This document shows positions 29,201 to 35,681 of a stretch of 64,000 bases of DNA, piece after piece. The position numbers were made by a program, and so were the translations under genes. The stretch covers positions 1-64,000 of the forward strand of contig JAPOZM010000068.1 in NCBI GenBank assembly GCA_026706075.1, read 5' to 3'. Positions within the stretch are counted from its first letter, which is position 1; each line of letters opens with the position of its first letter. Source of the stretch: Gemmatimonadaceae bacterium (lineage in GTDB: Bacteria; Latescibacterota; UBA2968; UBA8231). The notes under the pieces are model-generated. The model saw nothing but the letters and a program-made list of their open reading frames with translations, did not search any database and had not been told where the DNA came from.

Positions 29201-29258
29201 CGAGGAAGGGGGACGGGTCATCAAGAAGCCCTGGAACGGCAAGGTGCATGAGAAGTGA
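20244..29258 (+). CDS. Giant secreted CARDB / cadherin-FN3 protein with C-terminal M8-like metalloprotease
   Basis: 3004 residues from ATG 20244, which gives a signal peptide (MTRCAFHLILSFLG...SAQ). Order: a short carboxypeptidase-regulatory-like module (22-70); an FlgD/sorting-type module placed near the N-terminus (NYPNPFNPST from residue 85 to about 170); a dockerin type I pair (238-306); six CARDB domains (about 316-1000); eight alternating cadherin-like plus FN3 pairs (about 1003-2592); a short linker domain; and a protease domain (about 2706-3004) with HEMAHCLGF (H2818, E2819, H2822) and a downstream GHW (H2905), as in leishmanolysin-type M8 peptidases whose third zinc ligand is distant. 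Expected outside the cell, as an adhesin-like stalk carrying a protease. Substrate unknown. The repeats make assembly errors possible. Confidence 0.87.
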   Translation: MTRCAFHLILSFLGLTAVSAQPLVEGRVRLASGQPVRGAQVLLFDLADPSLPPVAATTDEAGWFALPWEAFPGRAVPEQFGLGPNYPNPFNPSTVIPYQLPAGMHVRLEIFNVLGQRLATLVDGRRPAGFHTASWEAADGAGRAVAAGVYLYRLTGPGSQLVRRMVLIDGPAGVPAAVPGGSMSAAPHLPEADKVYGLTVSGEGLAPYVDPSFRLTDRGPLELVVEAPRAKAASAGPALLGDVNGNGQVEVIDALLVLVYSSNPFLTLPAGDPSLGDVNRDGRTDATDARLILLFSLDPSDPALPEGLGSPVAPGPDLVVESLSVSSSPEAGESFRLVAAVRNRGTVRADATTVRFYLSADDGVSEADTQVGSSYVSRLDPEEGSEESPLLTAPSTGGTYYYIACVEPVSDERDTENNCSDVATLTIATPDLVVEALSVDEPPEAGERFRLGATVRNQGTGKASSTTLRYYLSSDAAIDTTDTLVDTDHVSSLAAGGSGEESEYLTAPSAAGTYYYGACVDGVLAEIETWNNCSQAVAVTLESPDLVVESLSVSDPPEAGERFRLEATVRNQGSGPTASTTLRYYLSTDATIDTTDTELTTGYVRRLAAGASSERSGYLTAPSLGGTYYYGACVDGVQAEIDTGNNCSEAVAVTIGSPDLVVESLSVDEPPEAGERFRLSATVRNQGSGQTASTTLRYYLSTDARIDTTDTEVDSDYVSRLAAGDSGDESGYLAAPSLGGTYYYGACVDAVQAEIDTANNCSDAVAVTIGSPDLVVESLALGDPPEAGERFLLNATVRNQGSGRSATTTLRYYRSTDAGIDRTDTEVDTDYVSRLAAGDSGDESASLTAPTRGGTYYYGACVDGVPRESDTADNCSEAVAFAIGSPDLVVVSAAVSKRSLVAGETFTFSATVRNQGRGRSAATTLRYYQSTDAVVVSGDTPLDSDHVSRLEPAGESEELSRLAAPSGEGTYYYGACVESVPAEGDTGNNCSGPVAVEVAARAIANQVPTFPEGSSTSRTLAENTPGGRDIGHPVAAADADKDRLSYGLEGSDAASFDIVASSGQLRTRPGVAYDYETKRSHSVRVRATDAQGGTETISVRIEVEDLDEAPGLPAAPTVTSSTLSSLSVRWAAPENTGPAISDYDVQYRAGGTGPFTDWAYLGSGRATTITGLVTGTAYEVQVRATNGEGTGGWSPSVQGTTTANQAPAFDEGASIARGVAENTTGSRNIGAPVSATDSDRDRLTYHIEGSDAASFDILSSSGQLRTRAGMVYDHETKSSHSVRVRVEDGRGGSAATEVTIRVEDRDEPPGRPGRPDVTVSTLTSLTVTWASPDNTGPAITDYDVRYREGGGRFTDWAHDGAGTATSIRGLAQNNRYEVQVRAVNAEGAGEWSPSVHGTTTANQVPTFHESSPARTVAENTMAGQDVGQPVSATDSDGGTLTYGLEGPDAASFDIVPSNGQLRTRTGITYDHEAKDRYSVRVRAEDGQGGSATAAVRIDVEDVDEAPGRPPAPGVTSSTTSSLSLGWTAPDNTGPAITDYDVQYRAGSSGAFTDWAHSGSGTTATITGLVTGTAYEVQVRAVNDEGTGDWSPSGGGTTTANRSPTFAEGSSTTRDLAENTAAGRDIGGPVSAMDLDGGNLTYSLEGPEGGSFDIVSGSGQLRTRSGATYDHEVKTHHSVNVRVEDGQGGSATIAVTVEVRDVDEAPGRPAAPTVTSSTLSSLSLSWTAPANTGPAIIDYDVQYRAGGSGPFTDWAHGGAGTTATITGLVTGTTYEVQVRASSDEGAGDWSRSVRGTTTANLAPVFDESSPTRSVTENTAAGQDIEHPVSATDAEGGTLTWRLEGPEAGSFDIVSGSGQLRTRAGVTYNYEVDDSYSVRVRVEDDQGGSTATEVTIHVEDVDEAPGRPAVPRITASTTHGLSVAWTAPANTGPPLGGYDLQYREGSSGAFTDGGRSTGTTAALTGLATGTDYEIQVRARNDEGDGPWSPSAAGRTTVNQAPAFAEGSSTVRTVAENTPAGRDIGGPVNANDRDGGTLMYRLEGPDAASFDLVSTSGQLRTRSGVTYDHESDSTYSVQVRVEDGQGGSATIDVAIALIDVDEAPSAPTAPGIAASTLNSLTVSWSAPANTGPPIGDYDVQYREGRSGAFTDWPHNGTGTASTIAGLTPDTDYEVQVRATSSEGTGSWSPSVEGRTTANQAPAFTEGASATRGLAENAPAGRDIGNPVSARDRDGGTLAYDLEGVDAASFDIVSTSGQLRTRSGVTYDHETKTSHSVQVRVEDGQGGSATIPVTVQVEDVDEPPERPAAPAVTASTSSSLTVGWTEPANTGPDIGDYDVQYRAGSSGGFIDWPHAGPGASATITGLVTGAEYEVQVRATNDEGTSGWSPSGRGTTTANQAPAFTEGAGTTRSLAENTAAGQDIGNPVTATDRDGGTLTYTLGGSDAASFEIVSNSGQLRTRAGVGYNYEVEDSYSVRVSAADGQGGTAAIDVEVAIDDVEEPPGQPAAPAVTGSMSNSLTVSWTAPDNTGPEVDDYDVQYRAQGGSFADWAHSGTGTAATITGLTTDTAYEVQVRATNDEGTGNWSPSASGRTSRPGLAPADQAAFDDLVAGMALSAETHYVEFPSDGRFEESDAHPGSHSYSNTGSGTGTLTRYYDDGEFGGSCTSQMTFTAATAGTLRLKCGATGAYGPWMEWKLTEAPDPDSFDIEIVWVGPEPSAANRAAFEAAAARWERVITEDLPEYFFFSHPGHEPEGEKIYGLVDDLRIQASLSEIDGPGQTLGSAGPVIQRPFSKLPSLAQMKFDTADLARFTPEGLHDLFLHEMAHCLGFGFWERRGLLENPSVLVEYITVPWFPFPVPVVTLVDPPPDTHFTGPLAIAAFNAAGGSSYTGGKVPVENEKGGQGTQDGHWRQSVFGPLGEVMEGYANPWATARAPLSAITIQSLADLGYTVDLSQADPYTLPSRPAGKLAASPAHLIPLNCILHEPVAIVEEGGRVIKKPWNGKVHEK
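21190..23245 (+). repeat. About 342-bp tandem coding repeat (CARDB, 6 copies)
   Basis: Six units beginning DLVVESLSV...PPEAGERFRL and ending DTxNNCSxAVAV. Units 3-5 are very similar at DNA level, with a period of about 342 bases. Confidence 0.8.
23250..28020 (+). repeat. About 597-bp tandem coding repeat (cadherin + FN3 pair, 8 copies)
   Basis: Eight units of about 199 residues. Each starts NQAPAF...AENTxAGxDIG (cadherin-like), passes SGQLRTRxGVTYDHE and VEDVDEAPGRP, and ends with an FN3 domain (TAPxNTGPxIxDYDVQYR ... YEVQVRATNDEG). High DNA identity between units. Confidence 0.85.
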
Positions 29259-29291
29259 TCTGTCTCACCCGGGTCCAGGAGGGGAACTGAG

Positions 29292-29969
29292 ATGCAGCGT
29301 CTCGTACCGGCCCTGCTGCTGACGGTCCATGTTGCGGCTCTCTCTCCGCTCTCCTCCCAGGAGCTGGAAGATGTGGTCTACCTGAAGGACGGGAGCACCG
29401 TTCGAGGCACCGTCATCGAACGGATCGTGGGCGAGTCGGTGAAGATCCAGGTGCGAGACGGGAGCGTTCAGGTGTACGCCATGGGACGGATCGCCCGGAT
29501 CGTCAAGGAGCCTGCAACGGTCGGGAAGGAGGAAGTCGAGCCTGGGTTCGGGTCTCGACACACCAGCGTATCAGGTGCGCAACGCAAGCCCAGGAATCCG
29601 TGGCTCGCCTCCGGTCTGTCTGCCGTGATCCCCGGAACCGGGCAGTTCTACAATGGACAGTACCTGAAGGGAGTCCCCCAGCTCGGCGCCGCGACAGCGG
29701 GATCCGCGCTGGTATTCCTCGCCGCCAGGGACAACTACGAGGACATCTACGGCTACTGGGTCGATCCCGACAACGACGATCGCAACGCCGTATACGGAGG
29801 GGTTCTGTGGCTGGGCGGCCTGCTGTGGTCGGTCATTGACGCGCCGATTTCCGCCAACCGGATCAATCGCGAGGCGCAGCCGGGGTCCGAGGACCTGGGG
29901 GTCACCCTCGATCTCGGCCCGGCCCTCCGGAGCAGCGGTACAGGCGTCCGGTTGGTCATTCGGTACTAG
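29292..29969 (+). CDS. Exported membrane protein with DGSTVRGT domain and DUF5683-like region
   Basis: 225 residues; ATG 29292 follows a GGAGGGGA ribosome-binding sequence. The signal peptide ends near LSSQ. Residues about 25-75 form a small all-beta domain (VVYLKDGSTVRGTVIERI...) that recurs at the start of the protein at 32141-33253. Residues about 100-200 hold LSAVIPGTGQFYNGQYLKG and two hydrophobic spans, as in DUF5683/TM2-like membrane proteins. Its biochemical role is unknown. It lies 33 bases after the giant cadherin/FN3 gene and 50 bases before the ankyrin lipoprotein gene, so it probably belongs to the same transcription unit. Confidence 0.7.
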   Translation: MQRLVPALLLTVHVAALSPLSSQELEDVVYLKDGSTVRGTVIERIVGESVKIQVRDGSVQVYAMGRIARIVKEPATVGKEEVEPGFGSRHTSVSGAQRKPRNPWLASGLSAVIPGTGQFYNGQYLKGVPQLGAATAGSALVFLAARDNYEDIYGYWVDPDNDDRNAVYGGVLWLGGLLWSVIDAPISANRINREAQPGSEDLGVTLDLGPALRSSGTGVRLVIRY

Positions 29970-30019
29970 CCGTTCGGGCTTGCCGTCGTTGCATACGAGA
30001 ACCGGGAGACAGCGAAACC

Positions 30020-31039
30020 ATGGCTGAGCGATTCGTGCACAAACCCGTGTGGACCACCCCGGTGGTGCTCTCACTTGCTCTCGCCCTGGCCGGGTGCGAT
30101 GGACGCCTGTTGGGGCCTCACCAGCCGCGGACGCCCGAGGATGCCCGTCGGGAGCTCTCGAAGATGGGCATCCAATACTCCCAGGACTCCTTCTTCGAAG
30201 GCGCGAGGAGGGGAGACATGGACGCGGTCCGGCTGTTCGTCCATGCCGGGATGGACGTCAATGCCGGAGACGAGGCCGGCGCGACCGCGTTGATGTATGC
30301 CGCCGAGGGGGGCAGCATCGAGGTAGTCCGCTATCTCGTTGGCAACGGGGCCGATCTCCACGCCAGGGCGGCCGGCGGCGAGACGGTCCTCATGTATGCC
30401 GCCAGGGGGGGCAGCATCGAGGTGGTTCGCTACATCGCCGCATTCGGGGCAGAGATCCGCGCCACAGCCGCCAACGGCGCGACCGTGCTGATGTATGCGG
30501 CCGGGGGGGGCAATGTCGAGGTGGTGCGTTTCCTGGTGGAAAGCGGGGCCGATGTCAACGCCAGGGCCAACAACGGCACGACGGTGCTCATGGTTGCCGC
30601 CGTGGGTGGCAATCTGGAGGTAGTGCGCTATCTGGTGGTCAATGGGGCGCAGGTTCAGGACCGGGCAGCCAACGGAGCGACGGTGCTCATGGTGGCTGCC
30701 GCGGGCGGCAGCCTCGAGGTGGTGCGTTACCTGGTGCAACACGGGGCCGACATCCACGCCAAGGCGGATGACGGCGCGACGGTGCTCATGTACGCCGCTG
30801 AGGGAGGCAGTGTCGAGGTGGTGGGATACCTGGTGGAGAGCGGGGTGGATTTCCTGGCCACGACGACCAGTGGCGCAACGGCCCTGGGCTATGCCCAGGC
30901 AAACGGCAGCATCGAAGTCGTGGATTTCCTGGTCGCCATGGGCGAGTCAGGAGATGCCCATGGGGACGCCGGTGGAGCTGCAGGGGATGCAGGGGAAGCA
31001 CTTCTCTGTCTCGTGACGTTCTTCCTCGTGTGCCTGTGA
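30020..31039 (+). CDS. Ankyrin-repeat lipoprotein
   Basis: 339 residues. The leader [12 protein letters not shown] is a lipoprotein signal with Cys near residue 26. From about residue 58 to 310 there are about eight ankyrin repeats (pattern [28 protein letters not shown]), unusually uniform in sequence. The end is Gly/Ala-rich, finishing in a hydrophobic stretch ([12 protein letters not shown]) that could be a second membrane contact. Ankyrin repeats bind proteins; this one should face the periplasm or the cell surface, not the cytosol. Same strand and close spacing as the neighbouring exported repeat proteins. Confidence 0.85.
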   Translation: MAERFVHKPVWTTPVVLSLALALAGCDGRLLGPHQPRTPEDARRELSKMGIQYSQDSFFEGARRGDMDAVRLFVHAGMDVNAGDEAGATALMYAAEGGSIEVVRYLVGNGADLHARAAGGETVLMYAARGGSIEVVRYIAAFGAEIRATAANGATVLMYAAGGGNVEVVRFLVESGADVNARANNGTTVLMVAAVGGNLEVVRYLVVNGAQVQDRAANGATVLMVAAAGGSLEVVRYLVQHGADIHAKADDGATVLMYAAEGGSVEVVGYLVESGVDFLATTTSGATALGYAQANGSIEVVDFLVAMGESGDAHGDAGGAAGDAGEALLCLVTFFLVCL

Positions 31040-31074
31040 CGGCGCCGAAGGCCGAAGAGAGGGGAGGTGCGAAA

Positions 31075-32115
31075 ATGAAGCTTCTTGCGCTGTTGTCGTT
31101 CATGGCTCTGGCCTTGACGACATGCACGGGGCCCCAGGGACCTCCGGGACCGATGGGACCTCAGGGCCCCCCGGGAGAGCAGGGAGAGCCGGGCCCCCAA
31201 GGGGAGCAAGGCCCCCAGGGAGAGCAGGGAGAGCAGGGAGAGCGCGGGCTCCAGGGAGAGCAGGGCCCTCAAGGCCCCCGGGGGGAACAGGGGGAACAGG
31301 GTGAGGGGGGCGGACGGGGTGGCCAGGGGGGTGAAGGAGACCAAGGTGCCCAGGGGGATGCGGGTGACCCGGGTACCGAGACCAGCGCCATGTCCGACAG
31401 CACCGTGCTGGTCCTGCTCTATCAGGACCTGGACGGGCCGAACTGGGCGAACCACGACAACTGGCTGAGCGATGCTCCGGCCGGTGAATGGTACGGCGTC
31501 ACCGTCAACCGCAGCGGCCGCGGTGTTCGCGGGCTGAGCCTCTCCGGCAACGATCTGCGCGGGACGATCCCGCCCGAGCTGGGGAATCTCTCGGACCTGG
31601 AGTCCCTGGACCTCTCCGACAACCGGCTTCGGGGGAGCATTCCCTCCGAGTTGGGCCGCCTCTCGAACCTGGAAAGCCTCGATCTCTCCAACAACCAGCT
31701 GGAGGGAGTGATCCCGGCCGAGCTGGGCCGCCTGAGGTACCTGCAGCGGCTGGGGTTGGACGGAAACAGCCGGCTGAATGGATGCCTGTCCGAGGGGGCG
31801 GCGGTGCCGTACTGCACCAGCCCCGCAAACACGAGGTTCAGGTGGGATGGCGAGACCGTCGTGGTCAGCTGGGATCCCGTGGAAAGGGCCACCCACTACA
31901 ACATCTACTGGGACGACATCCACTCGTCGTCCTGTTCCCTGGATCGAGTGGGCGAGCCGAGATGGTGCGAGGAACTGGCCGTGGAGGTCTCCAGTACGAC
32001 CTATGTCCACAGCGCCCCTGACTCGCGCAGCAACTACTACTGGATCACCGCCTGCCACGGCGATGGGTGCTCGACGGTCGACTCCGAGAACCCCGCGAGA
32101 CTCCAGTCCAACTAA
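31075..32115 (+). CDS. Lipoprotein with collagen-like stalk and plant-type leucine-rich repeats
   Basis: 346 residues from ATG 31075 (GGGGAGG upstream); the start was placed here because it gives a short lipoprotein leader ending LALTTC. Residues about 18-105 are Gly-X-Y repeats ([18 protein letters not shown]...) rich in Pro, Gln and Glu, a collagen-like triple-helix stalk. Then comes [18 protein letters not shown], the cap of extracellular plant-type LRRs, with about four repeats ([20 protein letters not shown]). A C-terminal FN3-like domain ([14 protein letters not shown]...) follows, with paired cysteines. Probable trimeric lipid-anchored surface protein presenting an LRR recognition domain; partner unknown. 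Confidence 0.85.
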   Translation: MKLLALLSFMALALTTCTGPQGPPGPMGPQGPPGEQGEPGPQGEQGPQGEQGEQGERGLQGEQGPQGPRGEQGEQGEGGGRGGQGGEGDQGAQGDAGDPGTETSAMSDSTVLVLLYQDLDGPNWANHDNWLSDAPAGEWYGVTVNRSGRGVRGLSLSGNDLRGTIPPELGNLSDLESLDLSDNRLRGSIPSELGRLSNLESLDLSNNQLEGVIPAELGRLRYLQRLGLDGNSRLNGCLSEGAAVPYCTSPANTRFRWDGETVVVSWDPVERATHYNIYWDDIHSSSCSLDRVGEPRWCEELAVEVSSTTYVHSAPDSRSNYYWITACHGDGCSTVDSENPARLQSN

Positions 32116-32140
32116 GAGGCCCCGCTCAGGAGATGCGGCG

Positions 32141-33253
32141 ATGCTCCGTCCGGTCCTGTTCGCCAGCCTGCTGACCGCTCTTGCGGCGGCGTCGATTCCC
32201 GTGTCGGCCGGGCAGATGGAAGATGTCCTTCACCTGAAGAATGGAAGCACCGTTCGGGGTACCATCGTCGAGCAGATACCAGGAGAGTCCCTGAGAATAG
32301 AGACCCAGGGGGCCGGCGAGGTCGTCTACACCATGGATGAGATCGCCAGGATTACCAGGGAGCCTGTGGAGGATGCCGGGGCCCCCGCACAGCCCGATGA
32401 GCCCCATGGATCGAGACCTCCCCCGGCTGTCTGCCTGATTGGCGAGCATCCGGGTTTCCCGGAAGCCGAGGCGCGCACTGCGGCCCTGCTGGTGCGTGAC
32501 GAGTTGCGCAGGCGGGGACTGCAGGTGGGCGGACCCGTGTACCGTGCGCCGGACTCGGCCGGCGTCTATCGGGTGGGTCTGTACCGCCTCGGTCAGAACG
32601 TCCTGGTTCGCTTGAGTCAGGAAGACCCCCTGGGAAGGGTCATCGTCGAGCGCCAGATCCAGTTGGGCAGTATCGAAGACATGATCCCGGCCGCGCCGCG
32701 ACTGGTCGAGGCCCTCGTCCGCCGGGTAACGATCGCTTCCACGGCGGACGTGGAGAGCGTCGTGGAAGAGGAGGCCCGGGCGCTCAGGAAGATACCCATC
32801 CAGACGTCTGGAGAAGCAGGGATCTTCGGCATCTTCGGCCTCGGCACGGGTGAGGACGTGGGGGCCAAGCCCGGCCTCAAGATCGCGGGATCTTACGAGC
32901 GCTCCTCCTATGCCCTGGCCTTTGAGTTTGCCTTTGCCGGAAAGGTGGAGATAGATGGTGAAGAGATTGAGTCGGTCGAGTTCGGCTTCCTGGGACTTGG
33001 TGGACGCTACTTCCTCAACAAGCGGAATCTCTCGCCGTACATGGGCGCCGGGGTGACCTATATCATCAGCCAGGGGTGGGGCAGCAGTTTGGGGGGATAT
33101 GCTGCGGGCGGAATAGAAGCACTGCGCCTGAGCCAGTACGGCGTCAGATTCGAATTGCGGGTGGACAAGCCGTTCTCGGAGTTGCCGACCCGGCATGTGC
33201 CGGTGAGTCTGGGTTTCTCCATCCTATTTCCAGCAACCCCGCGCCGGGACTGA
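32141..33253 (+). CDS. Exported protein with DGSTVRGT-type domain and outer-membrane-like beta barrel
   Basis: 370 residues; ATG 32141 with AGGAG upstream, signal peptide ending near VSAG. The N-terminal domain (DVLHLKNGSTVRGTIVEQIPGESLRIET) is homologous to that of the 29292-29969 protein. The middle (about 95-215) looks like a small alpha/beta domain (LLVRDELRRRGLQV). The C-terminal 130 residues alternate polar and hydrophobic residues in an OmpA/porin-like way (FGFLGLGGRYFLNKRNLSPYMGAGVTY...RFELRVDKPF...SLGFSILF), so an eight-strand barrel is likely. It is the last gene of the co-directional exported-protein series. Function unknown. Confidence 0.65.
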   Translation: MLRPVLFASLLTALAAASIPVSAGQMEDVLHLKNGSTVRGTIVEQIPGESLRIETQGAGEVVYTMDEIARITREPVEDAGAPAQPDEPHGSRPPPAVCLIGEHPGFPEAEARTAALLVRDELRRRGLQVGGPVYRAPDSAGVYRVGLYRLGQNVLVRLSQEDPLGRVIVERQIQLGSIEDMIPAAPRLVEALVRRVTIASTADVESVVEEEARALRKIPIQTSGEAGIFGIFGLGTGEDVGAKPGLKIAGSYERSSYALAFEFAFAGKVEIDGEEIESVEFGFLGLGGRYFLNKRNLSPYMGAGVTYIISQGWGSSLGGYAAGGIEALRLSQYGVRFELRVDKPFSELPTRHVPVSLGFSILFPATPRRD

Positions 33254-33434
33254 ACGCGGGCTCGGCGCCGTCTCGCCGCTCAACGCCCGCCGCGGCCCAT
33301 GGAGACGGCCGGCCGCTTCATGGCGATTCCGATGGCGGCCAACGAACACGACATCGTGATCAGGGCCATGTTGCACGAACCGGGGAGAAACCTCTATATC
33401 GCTGCGGCGACCACTCCAAGGAAAGGACCCTTCT

Positions 33435-33869
33435 ATGAACCTCCGAGCATGCTTCAAGGCGCCCCACCTGCCGCCTCCGGCCGACGGCGGCCTGCTGCTG
33501 ATTCGCCTGGTGGCCGGTCTCGCCTTCGTCTTCCACGGCTGGGGGAAGATCCAGAACCCCTTCGGCTGGATGGGGCCGGACGCCTTCGCCCCCGGCCTCT
33601 TCCAGGGTCTGGCGGCCCTCTCGGAGTTCGGCGGCGGCATCGCCTGGATGATCGGCCTGCTGACGCCGCTGGCCTCCCTGGGCATCGGCTGCACCATGGC
33701 CGTGGCCGTGGGCATGCACGTCCTCAGCGGCGATCCCTTCGTGGCCCGCGGCGCGTCCTACGAGCTGGCGGCCGTCTACCTCTGCCTGTCGATCCTGCTC
33801 ATCGCATCCGGCCCGGGACGGTTCTCCCTGGACGCCAACCTCTTCGGCCGGGGCTGCCGGGAGGTCTGA
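33435..33869 (+). CDS. DoxX-family membrane protein
   Basis: 144 residues with four hydrophobic helices. The sequence LLIRLVAGLAFVFHGWGKIQNPFGWMG and the following GGGIAWMIGLLTPLASLGIG are typical of the DoxX / quinol-oxidase-subunit-like family, which in other bacteria is linked to redox or thiol stress. ATG 33435 has AAGGA upstream. About 180 bases separate it from the preceding exported protein; no recognisable gene was seen in that gap. The next gene, an ankyrin protein, follows after about 50 bases. Confidence 0.88.
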   Translation: MNLRACFKAPHLPPPADGGLLLIRLVAGLAFVFHGWGKIQNPFGWMGPDAFAPGLFQGLAALSEFGGGIAWMIGLLTPLASLGIGCTMAVAVGMHVLSGDPFVARGASYELAAVYLCLSILLIASGPGRFSLDANLFGRGCREV

Positions 33870-33922
33870 CACGGATCGGGCGCGCGGCCGCTCCCCGCGT
33901 TCCCGCGCGCCCGGGGCTCAGC

Positions 33923-35590
33923 ATGTCCCGCAAAGGATCCGGCAAGCCGGCCCCGGACGGCTCGCTCACCCTCGGCAAGGCCCGCCTCACCCGGCCGGGC
34001 GCCATGGACACCGACCGCTACCTGTACGGGGTCGTGCCCGTGGACGGCCGCGACGCCTGGGCCCTGTTCTGCGCCTGCGCCGCCGGGGACCTCGACGGCG
34101 CCCGGGATCTCCTCGGCCGCGCCCCGAACCTCGTCAACGCCCAGTACTGGTATCAGTTCCCCCTCCACATGGCGGTCCGGGAAGGCCACGCCGCCGTGGT
34201 GGAGCTGCTCCTGGCCTCCGGCGCCGATCCCGGCCAGTCCCGCTACACCTACAACTCCTGGGACAGGCTGCTGGCCGTCGCCGCAGAGCGCGGGCACCGC
34301 GAGGTCGACGGGCTGCTGCGGCAGGCGATGGCCGCCCGCTTCGGGTACGACGGCGGCTTCGAGCCGCTGGCCGCGGCCATCCGGGACCGCGACGGGGAAC
34401 GGATCGAGGCGCTCCTGGCCGCCGACCCGGAGCTGGTGAGGGCCGCCGACGCCCTGGGCAACAACCTCCTGCACTGGGCCGCCCTCACGCGGCAGGTGGA
34501 CCTCGTCGACCGCTTCCTCGAGCTGGGCGCCGACATCGACGCCCGCCGCGCCGACGGCCGGGCGCCGGTGCAGGTCGCCGTGGACGGCGACTACTGGTTC
34601 CGCCCCCGGGACCTGCCGGAGGACGCAGTCAAGGACCCGTGGGTCGTCGCCCGGCATCTGCTGGACCGGGGTGCCCGGCGCGACCTGACCCTGGTCTGCC
34701 GCATGGGGGACCTGGAGAGGGCGCGGGAGGTCCTGGCCGCCGACCCGGGGGCGGCCACCCGCCTCGACCCCGCCCGCCGCAGCCCCCTGACCGCGGCCGT
34801 CACGGGCGGCCACCTGGACCTCGTGAAGCTGCTGCTGGACCACGGGGCCGATCCCGCCGCGCCTGAAGACCTGGCGCCCCGGGGGGCGGCCCTGCACGAG
34901 GCGTCGGGGGCCAACCGCCTCGACCTGGCCGAGATGCTCCTCGACCACGGGGCCGACCCGAACGCCGATGTCGATTCCTCGGGGGACTGCTGGTTCATCG
35001 TCGAGTGGAGCCACCCGGAGGAGTGCGGCCCCATGCAGGAGCTGCTGCGCAGCCGCGGCGCGACGCCGACGCCGCCGGATTCTCCCGAGGAGATGAAGCG
35101 CGCCCTGCTGTCGGGGTACCCCGCCGCCGGCGACTGGTTCTTCATGGCCAGCCTGCTCAACGCGAAGGATACGGATCTGCACGACCTCTTCCTCGAGCGC
35201 TGGGGGCACGCGGTGGCGGACCTGGTGCCGGGGGACGTCTGGGGCGGCGAGGTGCCCTCGCCGGATCTGCTCTCGAAGCTGCTCGAGGCGGGCCTGGACC
35301 CGGACCGGCCGAACTGGATCGGACGCACCTTCCTGCACGTGGCCGCCGGGAAGGGAGCCGTCGAGGCCGCCGCGGCCCTGCTCGAGGCCGGGGCCGACCT
35401 GGAGGCGGTGGAGCTGGAGCATGGCGGCACGCCCCTGGCCGCGGCGGCGCGGGCCGGAGAGGCGGAGATGGTGGCCTTCCTGCTGGAGAAGGGGGCCGAT
35501 GCGGACGCTCCGCCGGGGTCGCCGTGGGCCACGGCGAGGGCCCGGGCGCGGGAGGGAGAGTCCCCCCGGGTGCGCGAGCTGCTCGCCTGA
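33923..35590 (+). CDS. Cytosolic ankyrin-repeat protein
   Basis: 555 residues from ATG 33923; the open frame extends upstream but there it overlaps doxX and has no homologous features. About ten degenerate ankyrin repeats are spread along the protein (LHMAVREGHAAVVELLLASGADP, LLHWAALTRQVDLVDRFLELGADI, LTAAVTGGHLDLVKLLLDHGADP, LHVAAGKGAVEAAAALLEAGADL). They are interrupted by a non-repeat stretch near 370-450. There is no signal peptide, so it acts inside the cell, unlike the ankyrin lipoprotein at 30020. No enzymatic domain was seen; probably a protein-interaction scaffold. Confidence 0.82.
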   Translation: MSRKGSGKPAPDGSLTLGKARLTRPGAMDTDRYLYGVVPVDGRDAWALFCACAAGDLDGARDLLGRAPNLVNAQYWYQFPLHMAVREGHAAVVELLLASGADPGQSRYTYNSWDRLLAVAAERGHREVDGLLRQAMAARFGYDGGFEPLAAAIRDRDGERIEALLAADPELVRAADALGNNLLHWAALTRQVDLVDRFLELGADIDARRADGRAPVQVAVDGDYWFRPRDLPEDAVKDPWVVARHLLDRGARRDLTLVCRMGDLERAREVLAADPGAATRLDPARRSPLTAAVTGGHLDLVKLLLDHGADPAAPEDLAPRGAALHEASGANRLDLAEMLLDHGADPNADVDSSGDCWFIVEWSHPEECGPMQELLRSRGATPTPPDSPEEMKRALLSGYPAAGDWFFMASLLNAKDTDLHDLFLERWGHAVADLVPGDVWGGEVPSPDLLSKLLEAGLDPDRPNWIGRTFLHVAAGKGAVEAAAALLEAGADLEAVELEHGGTPLAAAARAGEAEMVAFLLEKGADADAPPGSPWATARARAREGESPRVRELLA

Positions 35591-35681
35591 GGGCACCCGT
35601 TGGCGGTTGTTCCGGCCGCGCCGGTGTGCCATTCTTGAGCCCTCCGCGCGGACCACCCGACCCGTCGAGACACCTTCCCCC

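Noticed and set aside
33299..33922. Upstream extension of the cytosolic ankyrin frame
   Set aside because: Overlaps doxX in another frame and shows no ankyrin-like or other conserved sequence; ATG 33923 is the sensible start.
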